From contig JBBRMF010000123.1 in assembly GCA_038230975.1 (NCBI GenBank), positions 1 through 14,582 of the forward strand: 14,582 nt of DNA. Reading direction: 5' to 3'. Positions within the stretch are counted from its first letter, which is position 1. Every line of letters begins with the position of its first letter. The notes under the pieces are model-generated. The model saw nothing but the letters and a program-made list of their open reading frames with translations, was not told where the DNA came from and did not search any database. The position numbers and the translations under genes were made by a program. This DNA comes from JANXVV01 sp038230975. GTDB lineage: Bacteria; Planctomycetota; Phycisphaerae; Tepidisphaerales; Tepidisphaeraceae. Shown here in pieces: positions 7,320 to 14,197 of the stretch.

Positions 7320-7415
7320 GTCGTTTTATTTAGCCGGTTCGCTTGCGAACCGAGTTGCGCGGCCATCCAACGCAATCGGACACAGTCCGCAAGCGGCACG
7401 GCTAAATAAAACGAC
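7320..7415. repeat. 96-bp palindromic MITE-like element with perfect 17-bp terminal inverted repeats
   Basis: Perfect inverted termini gtcgttttatttagccg (7320-7336 and its complement at 7399-7415) enclose a nested fold. An inner 7-bp hairpin with a TT loop lies at 7336-7351, GCTTGCG (7341-7347) can pair with CGCAAGC (7388-7394), and GAGTTGCG (7352-7359) can pair with CGCAATC (7371-7377). It carries no ORF and lies 3 bases beyond the stop of the VOC-fold gene, about 160 bases upstream of the amidase start. The structure fits a non-autonomous mobile palindrome of the REP/MITE class. It may also serve as a transcript end. No target-site duplication is evident. Confidence 0.75.
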
Positions 7416-7418
7416 CCA

Positions 7419-7781
7419 TCACTCTTTCTTCTCCACATCTGGCTCTCGCTTGGCGTAAATCGTTTCGCCGGGTGGGTAGCAGATCAATTCGACGGCGTTG
7501 CCCGAGGGGTCAAGAAGATATATTCCTTTCGTGCCATCCCGATGAAGATCGATGGGTTTACTGGCGATTTTTGCAGCATCGTTCAGCACCTCTTCCGAAA
7601 CGCTCATCGCGATATGTGGCGGATGCTGGTGCGGACTGACCAGCGCCAACTTTGTTCCACCCAACTGCAGAAATGCCCAAGTATCATCCTGATAAAGAAC
7701 CTTGGCATTAAAATGAAAACGATACCACTCGACGCCCGCTGATATGTCCTTGGTCGAAACCGCAACGTGATCAAAACGCAT
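7419..7781 (-). CDS. VOC-superfamily (glyoxalase/bleomycin-resistance fold) protein
   Basis: Small cytoplasmic protein of 120 residues with two beta-alpha-beta-beta-beta modules. MRFDHVAVSTKDISAGVEWY is the classic N-terminal module with the first metal-ligand position at His5. PPHIAMSV gives a His at 56, and DPSGNAVELICY gives Glu98, the usual final ligand. VOC proteins include glyoxalases, ring-cleavage dioxygenases and thiol transferases for antibiotic resistance; nothing here singles out a substrate. Start ATG 7781 has TGGAG 9-10 bases upstream; an ORF extension to 7874 runs into a palindromic repeat and is rejected. The C-terminus is charged (KREPDVEKKE) and the stop is 3 bases from the palindromic element. 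Confidence 0.85.
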   Translation of the reverse strand: MRFDHVAVSTKDISAGVEWYRFHFNAKVLYQDDTWAFLQLGGTKLALVSPHQHPPHIAMSVSEEVLNDAAKIASKPIDLHRDGTKGIYLLDPSGNAVELICYPPGETIYAKREPDVEKKE

Positions 7782-7832
7782 AGACGTTTCTCCAGAATTC
7801 TGTAGACGCCGCTTCAATAGTCTGAGCCGCAG

Positions 7833-7903
7833 TGTAGGGTGAGTGTACTCGCCCACCGATTTCCCGAGTGACACGGATGGTGGGCGGGTACTCCGAACCT
7901 ACA
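7833..7903. repeat. Imperfect inverted repeat with 25-bp arms
   Basis: Arms at 7833-7857 and 7879-7903 are complementary at about 20 of 25 positions, with the longest perfect block CGCCCACC/GGTGGGCG and an outer TGTAGG/CCTACA, around a 21-base centre. It fills the gap between the stop of the OstA-like gene and the start of the VOC gene. I associate GTAGG...GTACTCCGAACC-like palindromes with intergenic repeats of planctomycetes and related bacteria, but that is memory, not a search. Transcript termination or insulation between the two genes is a plausible side effect. Confidence 0.6.
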
Positions 7904-7926
7904 ACATCAATCATTGCACAATCGGG

Positions 7927-10900
7927 CTATTTCCGGAACCGCGCATTCATTTTTGTGATTTTCGGAAGATCAGACTTCGCATCCCATTGCATTTCCAACG
8001 CATGGATGGGTTGCGAAACTCCGGGGGCCGTGCGCGAAAATACCGCATCGGCAGTTTCCGTGCCGTAGGCGGTCAGCAGATGCGTGATCGGATCATAGAC
8101 AATGTGATCGCAGCGCAATTCACCCCCGCGCAGGGTCACAATCAAATCACCAGTAGCCGTAATGCGGCGAACCTGGAATCGGGTCTCGACGGGCTTTGTC
8201 GTCGCGGCCGTGGGTTGCGTCGCGGGGACGGCTTCCAGTTCCGCGGTGACAGTTTCGCCGGTCAATCGAAGCGAATCTTCTTTCTGCACGTCATCGCGAT
8301 GATCAATGACGACGCTCCCCTGCATCACCACTTTGTGCGTGGCGTCATCGTAGGTCAGGCTTTTGGACCACTGAAATGCCGTTGCTCCACGCGCGCCCGC
8401 GATGTCAGAACCCCCCGCCGCCGGTTGGGTTGCGGCGGCGCGATAATCTTCAACCAGCATTCGCCCACCGACCGGAACCGTCATCTTTTTCATGGGCGGC
8501 GCATTCGGATCATTGGCGACTTGTGCCAGATCGTACTGAATCATCGAAGCCAGAAGATTCATGCGACGTTGGGGGTGACCGTTGTTATCGAGCAAGGTCG
8601 AACTAATTGACGCGTTATCCTGAAAGATTGCCTGCCGAACGATCTTTCGCATGGCCGTCTCTTGAGTGGCCGGACCGGTGGTCGCCTTCGCGGTTCGCGT
8701 TGTTGTGGACGGCAAAGTCGTCGGCTGTGTCGTGGGGACATCGGCCAGAAACAGTTGGGCTTGATCTCCCCGCGCGGTGTCGACAGTCCCATCTGCATCC
8801 ACAGATTTAGCGATCACGTCACCAAGCGCATCGACAATATTGCGTTTGCCATCCACGCGAAGGCTGCGGGTCCAACTCACATCGATTGGTTTGGCCGCGA
8901 CTCCGGGCGACTGCTGTTGCGAGCCATGCATCGTCCCCCCGCCGTCGACACTTAGCTGTTGACCATCCGGAGAAAGATCGATCACCGATCCGGTGATCGT
9001 GTTGGATTTCTGGATGATCTTTGCGAACGGTTGACCCACAAATTTGATGGCGGGTTTGCCGGCTTTCTTATCGATGAGCATGGTATCGGCGAAGGCTTCC
9101 GTGCCGTCCTTGCGGCCAATCACATGCACGGCATCATGCGCGATCATGCTCTGCAAATCGACATTTGAGCTGAACCCATTGCCGTTATCCGAAGGCCGGG
9201 TCGATGCCGGGCGCGTGGACGGTGCCAGCGTTACCGCCAGATGACCGGCACGCAAATCCTGATCAGCATCGACCGCGTGGACATCACCGTCTGCATTGAC
9301 TGTGCGAGGAACGAGCTTTCCATCCGGACTGAAATCCGTCAGCAACGTCAGCGTATTGCAGTCGATCGTCTGGCTCTTATTTTCGCTATCCTTCATCTGG
9401 CAATGTACGGCATCGCTGGCGATGAGCTGCTTGAGATTCATCTGCATCGATGGCTGGCTCGTGGCGATGGTCGTTGGTTTCGTCACCGCTTTAGAAGTTG
9501 GACCGCGCTGCGAGGAATCGAACGCCAGTTCCAGTCGCTGCGCGTTGAGCTTGATTTGCGGATGATCGATGAAAACATTCCCGGTGATGTCCGCCTGTTT
9601 GATGGCGCTTCGGCCGTCCGGAAGTGTGTCGAACCGCAACACGCAGCGATCCATCCACGAGGCTTTCATTCCGGGTCCATTGGCCTGCCCGGGAAGCACC
9701 GCAGTGCTTTTGCCGCTCAGAATGGCCAGCGGCGGTTGCGCGCGGGCCAGGTATTCAAGCGACGTGGTGCGAATAATCGACTCACCATGAGCATCGGCAC
9801 TGGTCATCTGCACGAAGTCACCGGGAACAGTCGAACCTCGGAGGCTGCCATCTTCTGTGCGATAGATCAGCTTGGAGGCGTGAATTTCTGAAGACTGTTG
9901 ACGAGCCACGACGGGTTTGCCTTCAAGTGTGACGATCGACTCACCGGCCACGGCCGACGATTGCGCGTAAGGCTCTACATGCAATGGCCCGGTCCAATAG
10001 ATGTAAATGGGCGACTCATCCGCCGGGCGACTTGTCGGGTGGCTCGTGGGTGCTGTTGTGGATGCTGCGCCGGGAAGCGTCGTGGGAACTGCCTCGGTGA
10101 CTTGTGTCGCCGGCCGCGATGTGGACCGAGTCGTCGACTTTGAAGGTTCATCGGAAGAACGCATCCAGAAATCGACCGCCATCCGATCCGCAATCGCCAT
10201 CGGTTGACCGTTCTGCACGATGCGAACTGCCTGCAAAAACGTCGCGCGATAGACCGGCGGATCGGTATTTGCCGGCAAGGCCGATCGCTTTGAAGGAGAG
10301 GCTGCTTTGTTTGCCTTGACCGGCTGACTGGCGGATTCAAATTTCGTCGTCGGTGTGTTCTTTGCCGCCGATTCGGAATTCGCAGATTTCGTCTGCGCGA
10401 AACCTTTCGGATTTTTGACGACGAGCCTTTCGCCATGGGCAACATCCAATTTTGCCAGTCGGCGATCCCGTTCATTCCAGGCCACGCGCAAACCGCGACC
10501 GTCAAAGTCGTAACCGCTCGGGTTACTGTCCGCGCTGCGTATCGTCACTTTGACCTGGTCACCGGACACTTCCTGACCGTTGGCAGGATCGGTGTAAGCC
10601 TCGGTAAAGATCGTCGAACTTTCGCTGTCGAACGAGGCGTTGTTCATCACGATCGTCATCGATTCACGTTCACTGGAATCGAGGATCTTGAGCGTGACAT
10701 CTTCGAGATGACCCCGCGATGGAGCCTGCGCACGCGATGGAACCGCCGCGCCCTTTTGTTCCGGCTGGGCCTTGTCGCCCGTGAACAAACCACTCGCGCC
10801 ATGGATCTGAAGAATTTGCCCGTTGGTCATGTAGAAGCGAGCCGTCGCATCTTTCACCGCGATCTTCCCGCCGCGCTGCGGTTTGTATTCTTTGGCAAGA

Positions 10901-11127
10901 AACTCCGAAGCCAATTCGCCCGTGCGCTGATCATACTTTTTCAGGACAACATCGTCCCCGTTGCCGAGCGGTCCACCACTTTCATTCGGCGAAAGCGAAA
11001 CCGGGTCTGATGGGATATTTTTCGGAACACCCCCCCGATGTTTGGAAGAGGGCTGTATCCAGAAATAGATAAGTCCGCCCACCGAGAGCAGAAAACCAGC
11101 CACAACAACAAGGATAAATGATCGCAA
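7927..11127 (-). CDS. Giant LptC/OstA(LptA)-like envelope protein with multiple OstA modules
   Basis: Predicted 1066-residue envelope protein with one N-terminal membrane anchor (FILVVVAGFLLSVGGLIYFW, 4-23), so the rest should be periplasmic. The N-terminal part (about 45-125) resembles LptC: VVLKKYDQRTGELASEFLAK and GKIAVKDATARFYMTNGQ. Further beta-rich OstA/LptA-like modules follow, including LKQLIASDAVHC near 564 and its clear relative LQSMIAHDAVHV near 658, GNVFIDHPQIKLNAQRLEL, GSVVIDHRDD near the C-terminus, and a final ITATGDLIVTLRGGELRCDH. Low-complexity Thr/Ser/Pro/Arg linkers lie near 330-370, 796-826 and 961-983. In Gram-negatives LptC and LptA form the periplasmic bridge carrying lipopolysaccharide to the outer membrane, and the gene next door (kdsD) makes a Kdo precursor. 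The start is a TTG at 11127 with AAGGA upstream overlapping the kdsD stop. It is far longer than LptA or LptC (each about 200). Confidence 0.8.
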   Translation of the reverse strand: MRSFILVVVAGFLLSVGGLIYFWIQPSSKHRGGVPKNIPSDPVSLSPNESGGPLGNGDDVVLKKYDQRTGELASEFLAKEYKPQRGGKIAVKDATARFYMTNGQILQIHGASGLFTGDKAQPEQKGAAVPSRAQAPSRGHLEDVTLKILDSSERESMTIVMNNASFDSESSTIFTEAYTDPANGQEVSGDQVKVTIRSADSNPSGYDFDGRGLRVAWNERDRRLAKLDVAHGERLVVKNPKGFAQTKSANSESAAKNTPTTKFESASQPVKANKAASPSKRSALPANTDPPVYRATFLQAVRIVQNGQPMAIADRMAVDFWMRSSDEPSKSTTRSTSRPATQVTEAVPTTLPGAASTTAPTSHPTSRPADESPIYIYWTGPLHVEPYAQSSAVAGESIVTLEGKPVVARQQSSEIHASKLIYRTEDGSLRGSTVPGDFVQMTSADAHGESIIRTTSLEYLARAQPPLAILSGKSTAVLPGQANGPGMKASWMDRCVLRFDTLPDGRSAIKQADITGNVFIDHPQIKLNAQRLELAFDSSQRGPTSKAVTKPTTIATSQPSMQMNLKQLIASDAVHCQMKDSENKSQTIDCNTLTLLTDFSPDGKLVPRTVNADGDVHAVDADQDLRAGHLAVTLAPSTRPASTRPSDNGNGFSSNVDLQSMIAHDAVHVIGRKDGTEAFADTMLIDKKAGKPAIKFVGQPFAKIIQKSNTITGSVIDLSPDGQQLSVDGGGTMHGSQQQSPGVAAKPIDVSWTRSLRVDGKRNIVDALGDVIAKSVDADGTVDTARGDQAQLFLADVPTTQPTTLPSTTTRTAKATTGPATQETAMRKIVRQAIFQDNASISSTLLDNNGHPQRRMNLLASMIQYDLAQVANDPNAPPMKKMTVPVGGRMLVEDYRAAATQPAAGGSDIAGARGATAFQWSKSLTYDDATHKVVMQGSVVIDHRDDVQKEDSLRLTGETVTAELEAVPATQPTAATTKPVETRFQVRRITATGDLIVTLRGGELRCDHIVYDPITHLLTAYGTETADAVFSRTAPGVSQPIHALEMQWDAKSDLPKITKMNARFRK

Positions 11128-11138
11128 AGGGTCCGTCC

Positions 11139-12137
11139 TTAAACATCCGGCTCGATATCCAGCATTTTGAGAATCACCAGATCCTGAACATCGATCAGGC
11201 CGACCGGTTTATCGGCGGCATCGACGACCGGAAGTTCGTCGATGCGGTACTGCTTGAGAATCGCCATCGCCTCGCTGGCCAATGCGTCGGCTTGAATGCG
11301 CTTGGGGTTGCGCGTCATCACGGATGCGACCGGCCGATCGAGTGCAGTGCCATCGTTATCGGTGATCAGTCTCCGCAAATCACCGTCGGAAAAGATTCCA
11401 CTGACCTGTCCAAAATCGTTTACAAGAATGACCGCACCACTCCGCCGTTTGATCGAACTGACTTCGTGCAGAACGTGGCCAACGGTCCGTTTGTCGGAAG
11501 CGACGGGGAGATTTTCGCCAATCCGAAAGGTCATCGCCTCGCTGACTTTGATAAGCTTACGACCGAGATTCCCGGCCGGATGAAAGAGCGCAAAATCATC
11601 GGCGGTAAAATTCCGGAGCTTCATCACCGTCAGGCAAAGGGCATCGCCGAGCGCGAGCATGGCGGTCGTCGAGGCGCTCGGTGCCAATCCCAGCGGGCAG
11701 GCTTCTTTAACCTTGCCGAAGGAGAGCGTCACCGTGGCGAAGCGGGCGAGCGTGCTGGCACGACTTGACGTCATCGCGATGATCGGATGATTCAACCGCT
11801 TGAGAATATTGAGCATTCGCAGAATCTCATCAGTCTCACCGCTGTCGGAAAGAATGACGACCAGATCGCCAGGCCGTAACGAACCTAAATCGCCGTGAAC
11901 CGCCTGGGCAGGGTCCAGAAAATGACTCGGTGTGCCGGTGCTGGAAAAGCTGGCCGATAGCTTGCGGGCGATGATGCCGGCTTTGCCAATTCCGCTGGTG
12001 AGCACCGCCCCACCGCAATCGAGAATGAGGTGGACGGCCTGTTCAAAGTGATCGTCCACCGCAGACGCAACCGCGCTGACGGCGGCGGCCTCGGTGTCGA
12101 TGACTTCGCGGGCAAATTGAGAAATCGTTGCATCCAT
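11139..12137 (-). CDS. kdsD: D-arabinose-5-phosphate isomerase (KpsF/GutQ family)
   Basis: Interconverts ribulose 5-phosphate and arabinose 5-phosphate, the first step to Kdo, the inner-core sugar of lipopolysaccharide. At 332 residues it matches E. coli KdsD closely. The SIS domain (about 1-195) shows GGAVLTSGIGKAGIIARKL (42-60), SSTGTPSHFLDPAQAVHGDLG (65-85), ILSDSGETDEI (95-105) and FHPAGNLGRKL (185-195). Lys52, His81, Glu104 and His186 have the same spacing as the E. coli catalytic Lys59, His88, Glu111 and His193. Two CBS domains follow (about 205-262 and 270-328), as in the canonical enzyme. Start ATG 12137 has no clear ribosome binding site. The OstA-like gene starts 11 bases after the stop, so they are very likely one transcript. 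GutQ-type paralogues have the same architecture, but the neighbour favours a lipopolysaccharide role. Confidence 0.93.
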   Translation of the reverse strand: MDATISQFAREVIDTEAAAVSAVASAVDDHFEQAVHLILDCGGAVLTSGIGKAGIIARKLSASFSSTGTPSHFLDPAQAVHGDLGSLRPGDLVVILSDSGETDEILRMLNILKRLNHPIIAMTSSRASTLARFATVTLSFGKVKEACPLGLAPSASTTAMLALGDALCLTVMKLRNFTADDFALFHPAGNLGRKLIKVSEAMTFRIGENLPVASDKRTVGHVLHEVSSIKRRSGAVILVNDFGQVSGIFSDGDLRRLITDNDGTALDRPVASVMTRNPKRIQADALASEAMAILKQYRIDELPVVDAADKPVGLIDVQDLVILKMLDIEPDV

Positions 12138-12150
12138 GCGTGTGAAGTCG

Positions 12151-12182
12151 TTGGATTATGGGGCGAGGTCCACTAAAATCAA
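12151..12182. promoter_or_regulatory. Overlapping divergent promoter-like sequences between kdsD and scpA
   Basis: Toward scpA (+): TTGGAT (12151-12156), 17 bases, TAAAAT (12174-12179), which leaves a short leader before the GTG at 12205. Toward kdsD (minus): TTGATT (12182-12177), 16 bases, CATAAT (12160-12155), giving a leader of only about 11 bases before ATG 12137. The -10 boxes match well (five of six each) and the -35 boxes only moderately. If both are real, RNA polymerase could not occupy both at once. This is an inference from sequence alone. Confidence 0.35.
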
Positions 12183-12204
12183 GCCGACTCTAACCAGGGA
12201 GATT

Positions 12205-13065
12205 GTGGATTACCGCGTCGAACTCGATGTTTATAACGGGCCGATGGACCTGCTGCTCTACCTGCTCAAGCGGGACGAGCTGGACATTTACGACATCCCC
12301 ATTGCGCGCATTACCGACACGTATATGAGCTATCTCCACACGCTGAAATTGCTGCGTGCAGATCACGGGATGGATATCAATGTAGCCGGTGAGTTTCTGG
12401 TGATGGCAGCGACCTTGATGGAAATCAAATCCGCCATGCTGTTGCCGCGGGCCCCGGTACAGGAATCGCAAAATGGTCCGAGTGCCGCGCAGGAGCTGAC
12501 CGATCCTCGCTATGAACTCGTGCAACAACTGCTGGAATACAAGCGTTTCAAAGACGCCGCCATGTCGCTGGAGCAGGCGCAAAAGCAGCACCAGGATCGC
12601 TTCCCGCGCTACCCTGCCAAACTGGAGGGTGAAGCCGATGAACCGCCTCCGGTCGATCTGGATGAAATCCAGGTCTGGGATCTGCTGGATGCTTTTTCAA
12701 AGTTGATGAAGGAAGTGGGAGGTCGGCGGCCGCGCTATCACGAAGTCACGTACGATGACACTCCCATCGATCTGCACGCGGCCGATATTGAAGATCGCCT
12801 GAAGCGCGAACCCAACCTTTCACTGCGGCAACTCATCGAAGGCCGCAAAAGCCGCAGCGAAATGATCGGTGTGTTCCTGGCGCTGCTGGAACTGATCCGC
12901 GAGAAAAAAATCCTCGTGCAGCAAAACGAAACGCTCGGCGATGTGGAGATCACCCTCGCGCCTGAAGAACACCGCAAAACGTATGCGCAGGCGTCGCTGC
13001 ATCTGGCGACCGAGGCATTGCCGGAACCTACTGCGGTTACAGAACCGGTGGAGTCTGAAGATTGA
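12205..13065 (+). CDS. scpA: Segregation and condensation protein A (ScpA kleisin)
   Basis: Kleisin subunit of the SMC-ScpAB condensin complex, which compacts and helps separate sister chromosomes. About 286 residues from GTG 12205. The N-terminal SMC-neck-binding region has the family hallmark ELDVYNGPMDLLLYLLKRDE (6-25), then DIYDIPIARITDTYMSYL and AGEFLVMAATLMEIKSAMLLP. The middle is acidic and Pro-rich. The C-terminal winged-helix domain (about 205-262), with EMIGVFLALLELIREKKI, would bind the SMC head. An ATG at 12136 is in frame but lies on top of the kdsD start, upstream of a promoter-like -10 box, and extends past the normal family N-terminus. GTG 12205 has AGGGAG only 3 bases away, which is close. 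No scpB follows; instead inverted repeats and an unknown membrane-protein gene. Confidence 0.9.
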   Translation: MDYRVELDVYNGPMDLLLYLLKRDELDIYDIPIARITDTYMSYLHTLKLLRADHGMDINVAGEFLVMAATLMEIKSAMLLPRAPVQESQNGPSAAQELTDPRYELVQQLLEYKRFKDAAMSLEQAQKQHQDRFPRYPAKLEGEADEPPPVDLDEIQVWDLLDAFSKLMKEVGGRRPRYHEVTYDDTPIDLHAADIEDRLKREPNLSLRQLIEGRKSRSEMIGVFLALLELIREKKILVQQNETLGDVEITLAPEEHRKTYAQASLHLATEALPEPTAVTEPVESED

Positions 13066-13082
13066 TGGCCTCAAACTGCCCA

Positions 13083-13190
13083 GTGGCACGGGCTTCCAGC
13101 CCGTGTTAGCGGCGTAATACTTGAGAGTGCATCCAAATCAAAATTTCTCGTCGCATTTGCCCGTCAACACGGGCTGGAAGCCCGTGCCAC
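13083..13190. repeat. Pair of inverted hairpin repeats (REP/BIME-like)
   Basis: Perfect 25-base inverted copies lie at 13083-13107 and 13166-13190, separated by 58 bases. Each copy is itself a hairpin: CACGGGCT and AGCCCGTG form an 8-base stem with a 3-base loop (13087-13105 and 13168-13186). The unit contains GGCACGGGCTTCCAGCCCG, a motif I recall as dispersed and abundant in planctomycetes and neighbours; no search was run. It lies between the scpA stop and the next gene start and may end or stabilise the scpA transcript. Translated in one frame it reads TGWKPVP, which artificially extends the next ORF. Confidence 0.8.
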
Positions 13191-13210
13191 CGGTGAATGA
13201 TCAACTCTCC

Positions 13211-14167
13211 ATGAATCGCAAATTGAACGTTACATTCTGGATCGGTGTAACGATCATTCTGATTTGCGAATCACTGTTATTCACCGACGTGGCCTTGTCG
13301 CATCGTGGCCCGATCCACACGAACGATGCATTCTTCGCACTGCCCATTCCCCAAGGGCTGTTGGCCAGAGCCGCCCGCTGGATGGCCACAAACATGACTG
13401 CCGTCGTCTGGACGGGATTGCTCTTTTTGCTCGATGGCATCCTTGTGCGCATGCCTTCCGGCAGCCCCGCTCGCAAACGCCCGCATCATTTCTGGCTGCT
13501 CTGGATCGCCTCCATCTTTATCTGGTGCGTCTTCGACTGGATCAACTTCTGGATCTTCGCGCCCCATCACGCATGGCGATATATCGGCATCCCCGAGCAA
13601 TTCAGTGATCGACTGTGGGGCTACGTCCTCGCATTCGCGGCGGTCGTCCCGGCGATGCTGATGATCGGTCAAATCTATCTAAACCTCGGCTGGTTTAATT
13701 GGGCCCGCACCCGACCAAGGCACATGCCTGCCTGGGGCAAAGCCGCGGTGTTAATGATCGGCATCGGAATGCTCGCCTGGCCCATCGTCAGTCGTGATCC
13801 GGTAACCAATTACACGCTCTGGACAAGCCTTGTCTTTCTGCTGGATCCGATCAATCTTCTGCTGGGTCGGCCAAGCATGTTGCGTGATTTTGAAGCCGGT
13901 TGGTATGGCCGCGCGCTCGCCGCTTGTGCCGGTGGGCTGACGTGCGGCTTTCTATGGGAATTCTGGAACTACTGGGCCCTTGCCAAATGGGTCTATGACT
14001 TGCCATTTCTCGGGGTGACGCTGCGTTACAAATATTTCGAGATGCCGGTGGTCGGATTGCTTGGGTTCATTCCGTTTGGGCTGGAATGCTGGGTGATGTG
14101 GCAGATGATGCGCTTGCCGCTCGATGGATTGGTGGAACCTTTGCCGAATGAAGTCACGTTACTTTAA
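13211..14167 (+). CDS. Uncharacterised multi-pass membrane protein
   Basis: Not recognised as a named family. Predicted inner-membrane protein of 318 residues with about eight hydrophobic segments, including VTFWIGVTIILICESLLF, AVVWTGLLFLLDGIL, FWLLWIASIFIWCVFDWINFWIF, YVLAFAAVVPAMLMIGQIYL, AAVLMIGIGMLAWPIV, LWTSLVFLLDPINLLLG and a C-terminal FIPFGLECWVMWQMM. It is rich in Trp. Striking polar or aromatic motifs lie in membrane regions: DWINFW, DPINLLLGRPSMLRDFEAGWYGR, and GFLWEFWNYWALAKW followed by KYFEMPVVGLLGFIPFGLE. Conserved-looking Glu, Asp and Asn inside hydrophobic segments suggest an enzyme or transporter, but no function is claimed. ATG 13211 is chosen because upstream in-frame sequence from TTG 13121 translates the hairpin repeat; its ribosome binding site is weak. 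It is followed by a stem-loop. Confidence 0.8.
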   Translation: MNRKLNVTFWIGVTIILICESLLFTDVALSHRGPIHTNDAFFALPIPQGLLARAARWMATNMTAVVWTGLLFLLDGILVRMPSGSPARKRPHHFWLLWIASIFIWCVFDWINFWIFAPHHAWRYIGIPEQFSDRLWGYVLAFAAVVPAMLMIGQIYLNLGWFNWARTRPRHMPAWGKAAVLMIGIGMLAWPIVSRDPVTNYTLWTSLVFLLDPINLLLGRPSMLRDFEAGWYGRALAACAGGLTCGFLWEFWNYWALAKWVYDLPFLGVTLRYKYFEMPVVGLLGFIPFGLECWVMWQMMRLPLDGLVEPLPNEVTLL

Positions 14168-14178
14168 CGCTTTTGGCA

Positions 14179-14197
14179 GGGTCACCAGAGGTGACCC
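14179..14197 (+). terminator. Stem-loop downstream of the membrane-protein gene
   Basis: GGGTCACC and GGTGACCC form a perfect 8-base stem with an AGA loop, beginning 12 bases after the stop codon at 14165-14167. No immediate T-run follows, although T-rich DNA appears about 30-60 bases on. It may terminate or stabilise the transcript, or be part of a dispersed palindromic repeat. Confidence 0.45.

Noticed and set aside
7320..7415. CRISPR-like repeat interpretation of the palindromic elements
   Set aside because: Elements are single inverted structures without regular spacers or direct-repeat periodicity, and no cas gene is present.
7843..8610. 255-codon open frame on the + strand
   Set aside because: Antisense to the OstA-like gene, begins inside a palindromic repeat, no domain-like sequence and no ribosome binding site; the minus-strand frame has clear domain structure.
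9241..9891. 216-codon open frame on the + strand
   Set aside because: Lies entirely antisense to the OstA-like gene and has arbitrary composition without recognisable motifs.
10435..11010. 191-codon open frame on the + strand
   Set aside because: Antisense to the N-terminal part of the OstA-like gene; a shadow of its codon usage.
11118..11768. 216-codon open frame on the + strand
   Set aside because: Antisense to kdsD, whose catalytic residues and two CBS domains are intact.
13121..13210. N-terminal extension of the membrane-protein ORF from TTG 13121
   Set aside because: The extension translates the hairpin repeat; the hydrophobic protein begins naturally at ATG 13211.
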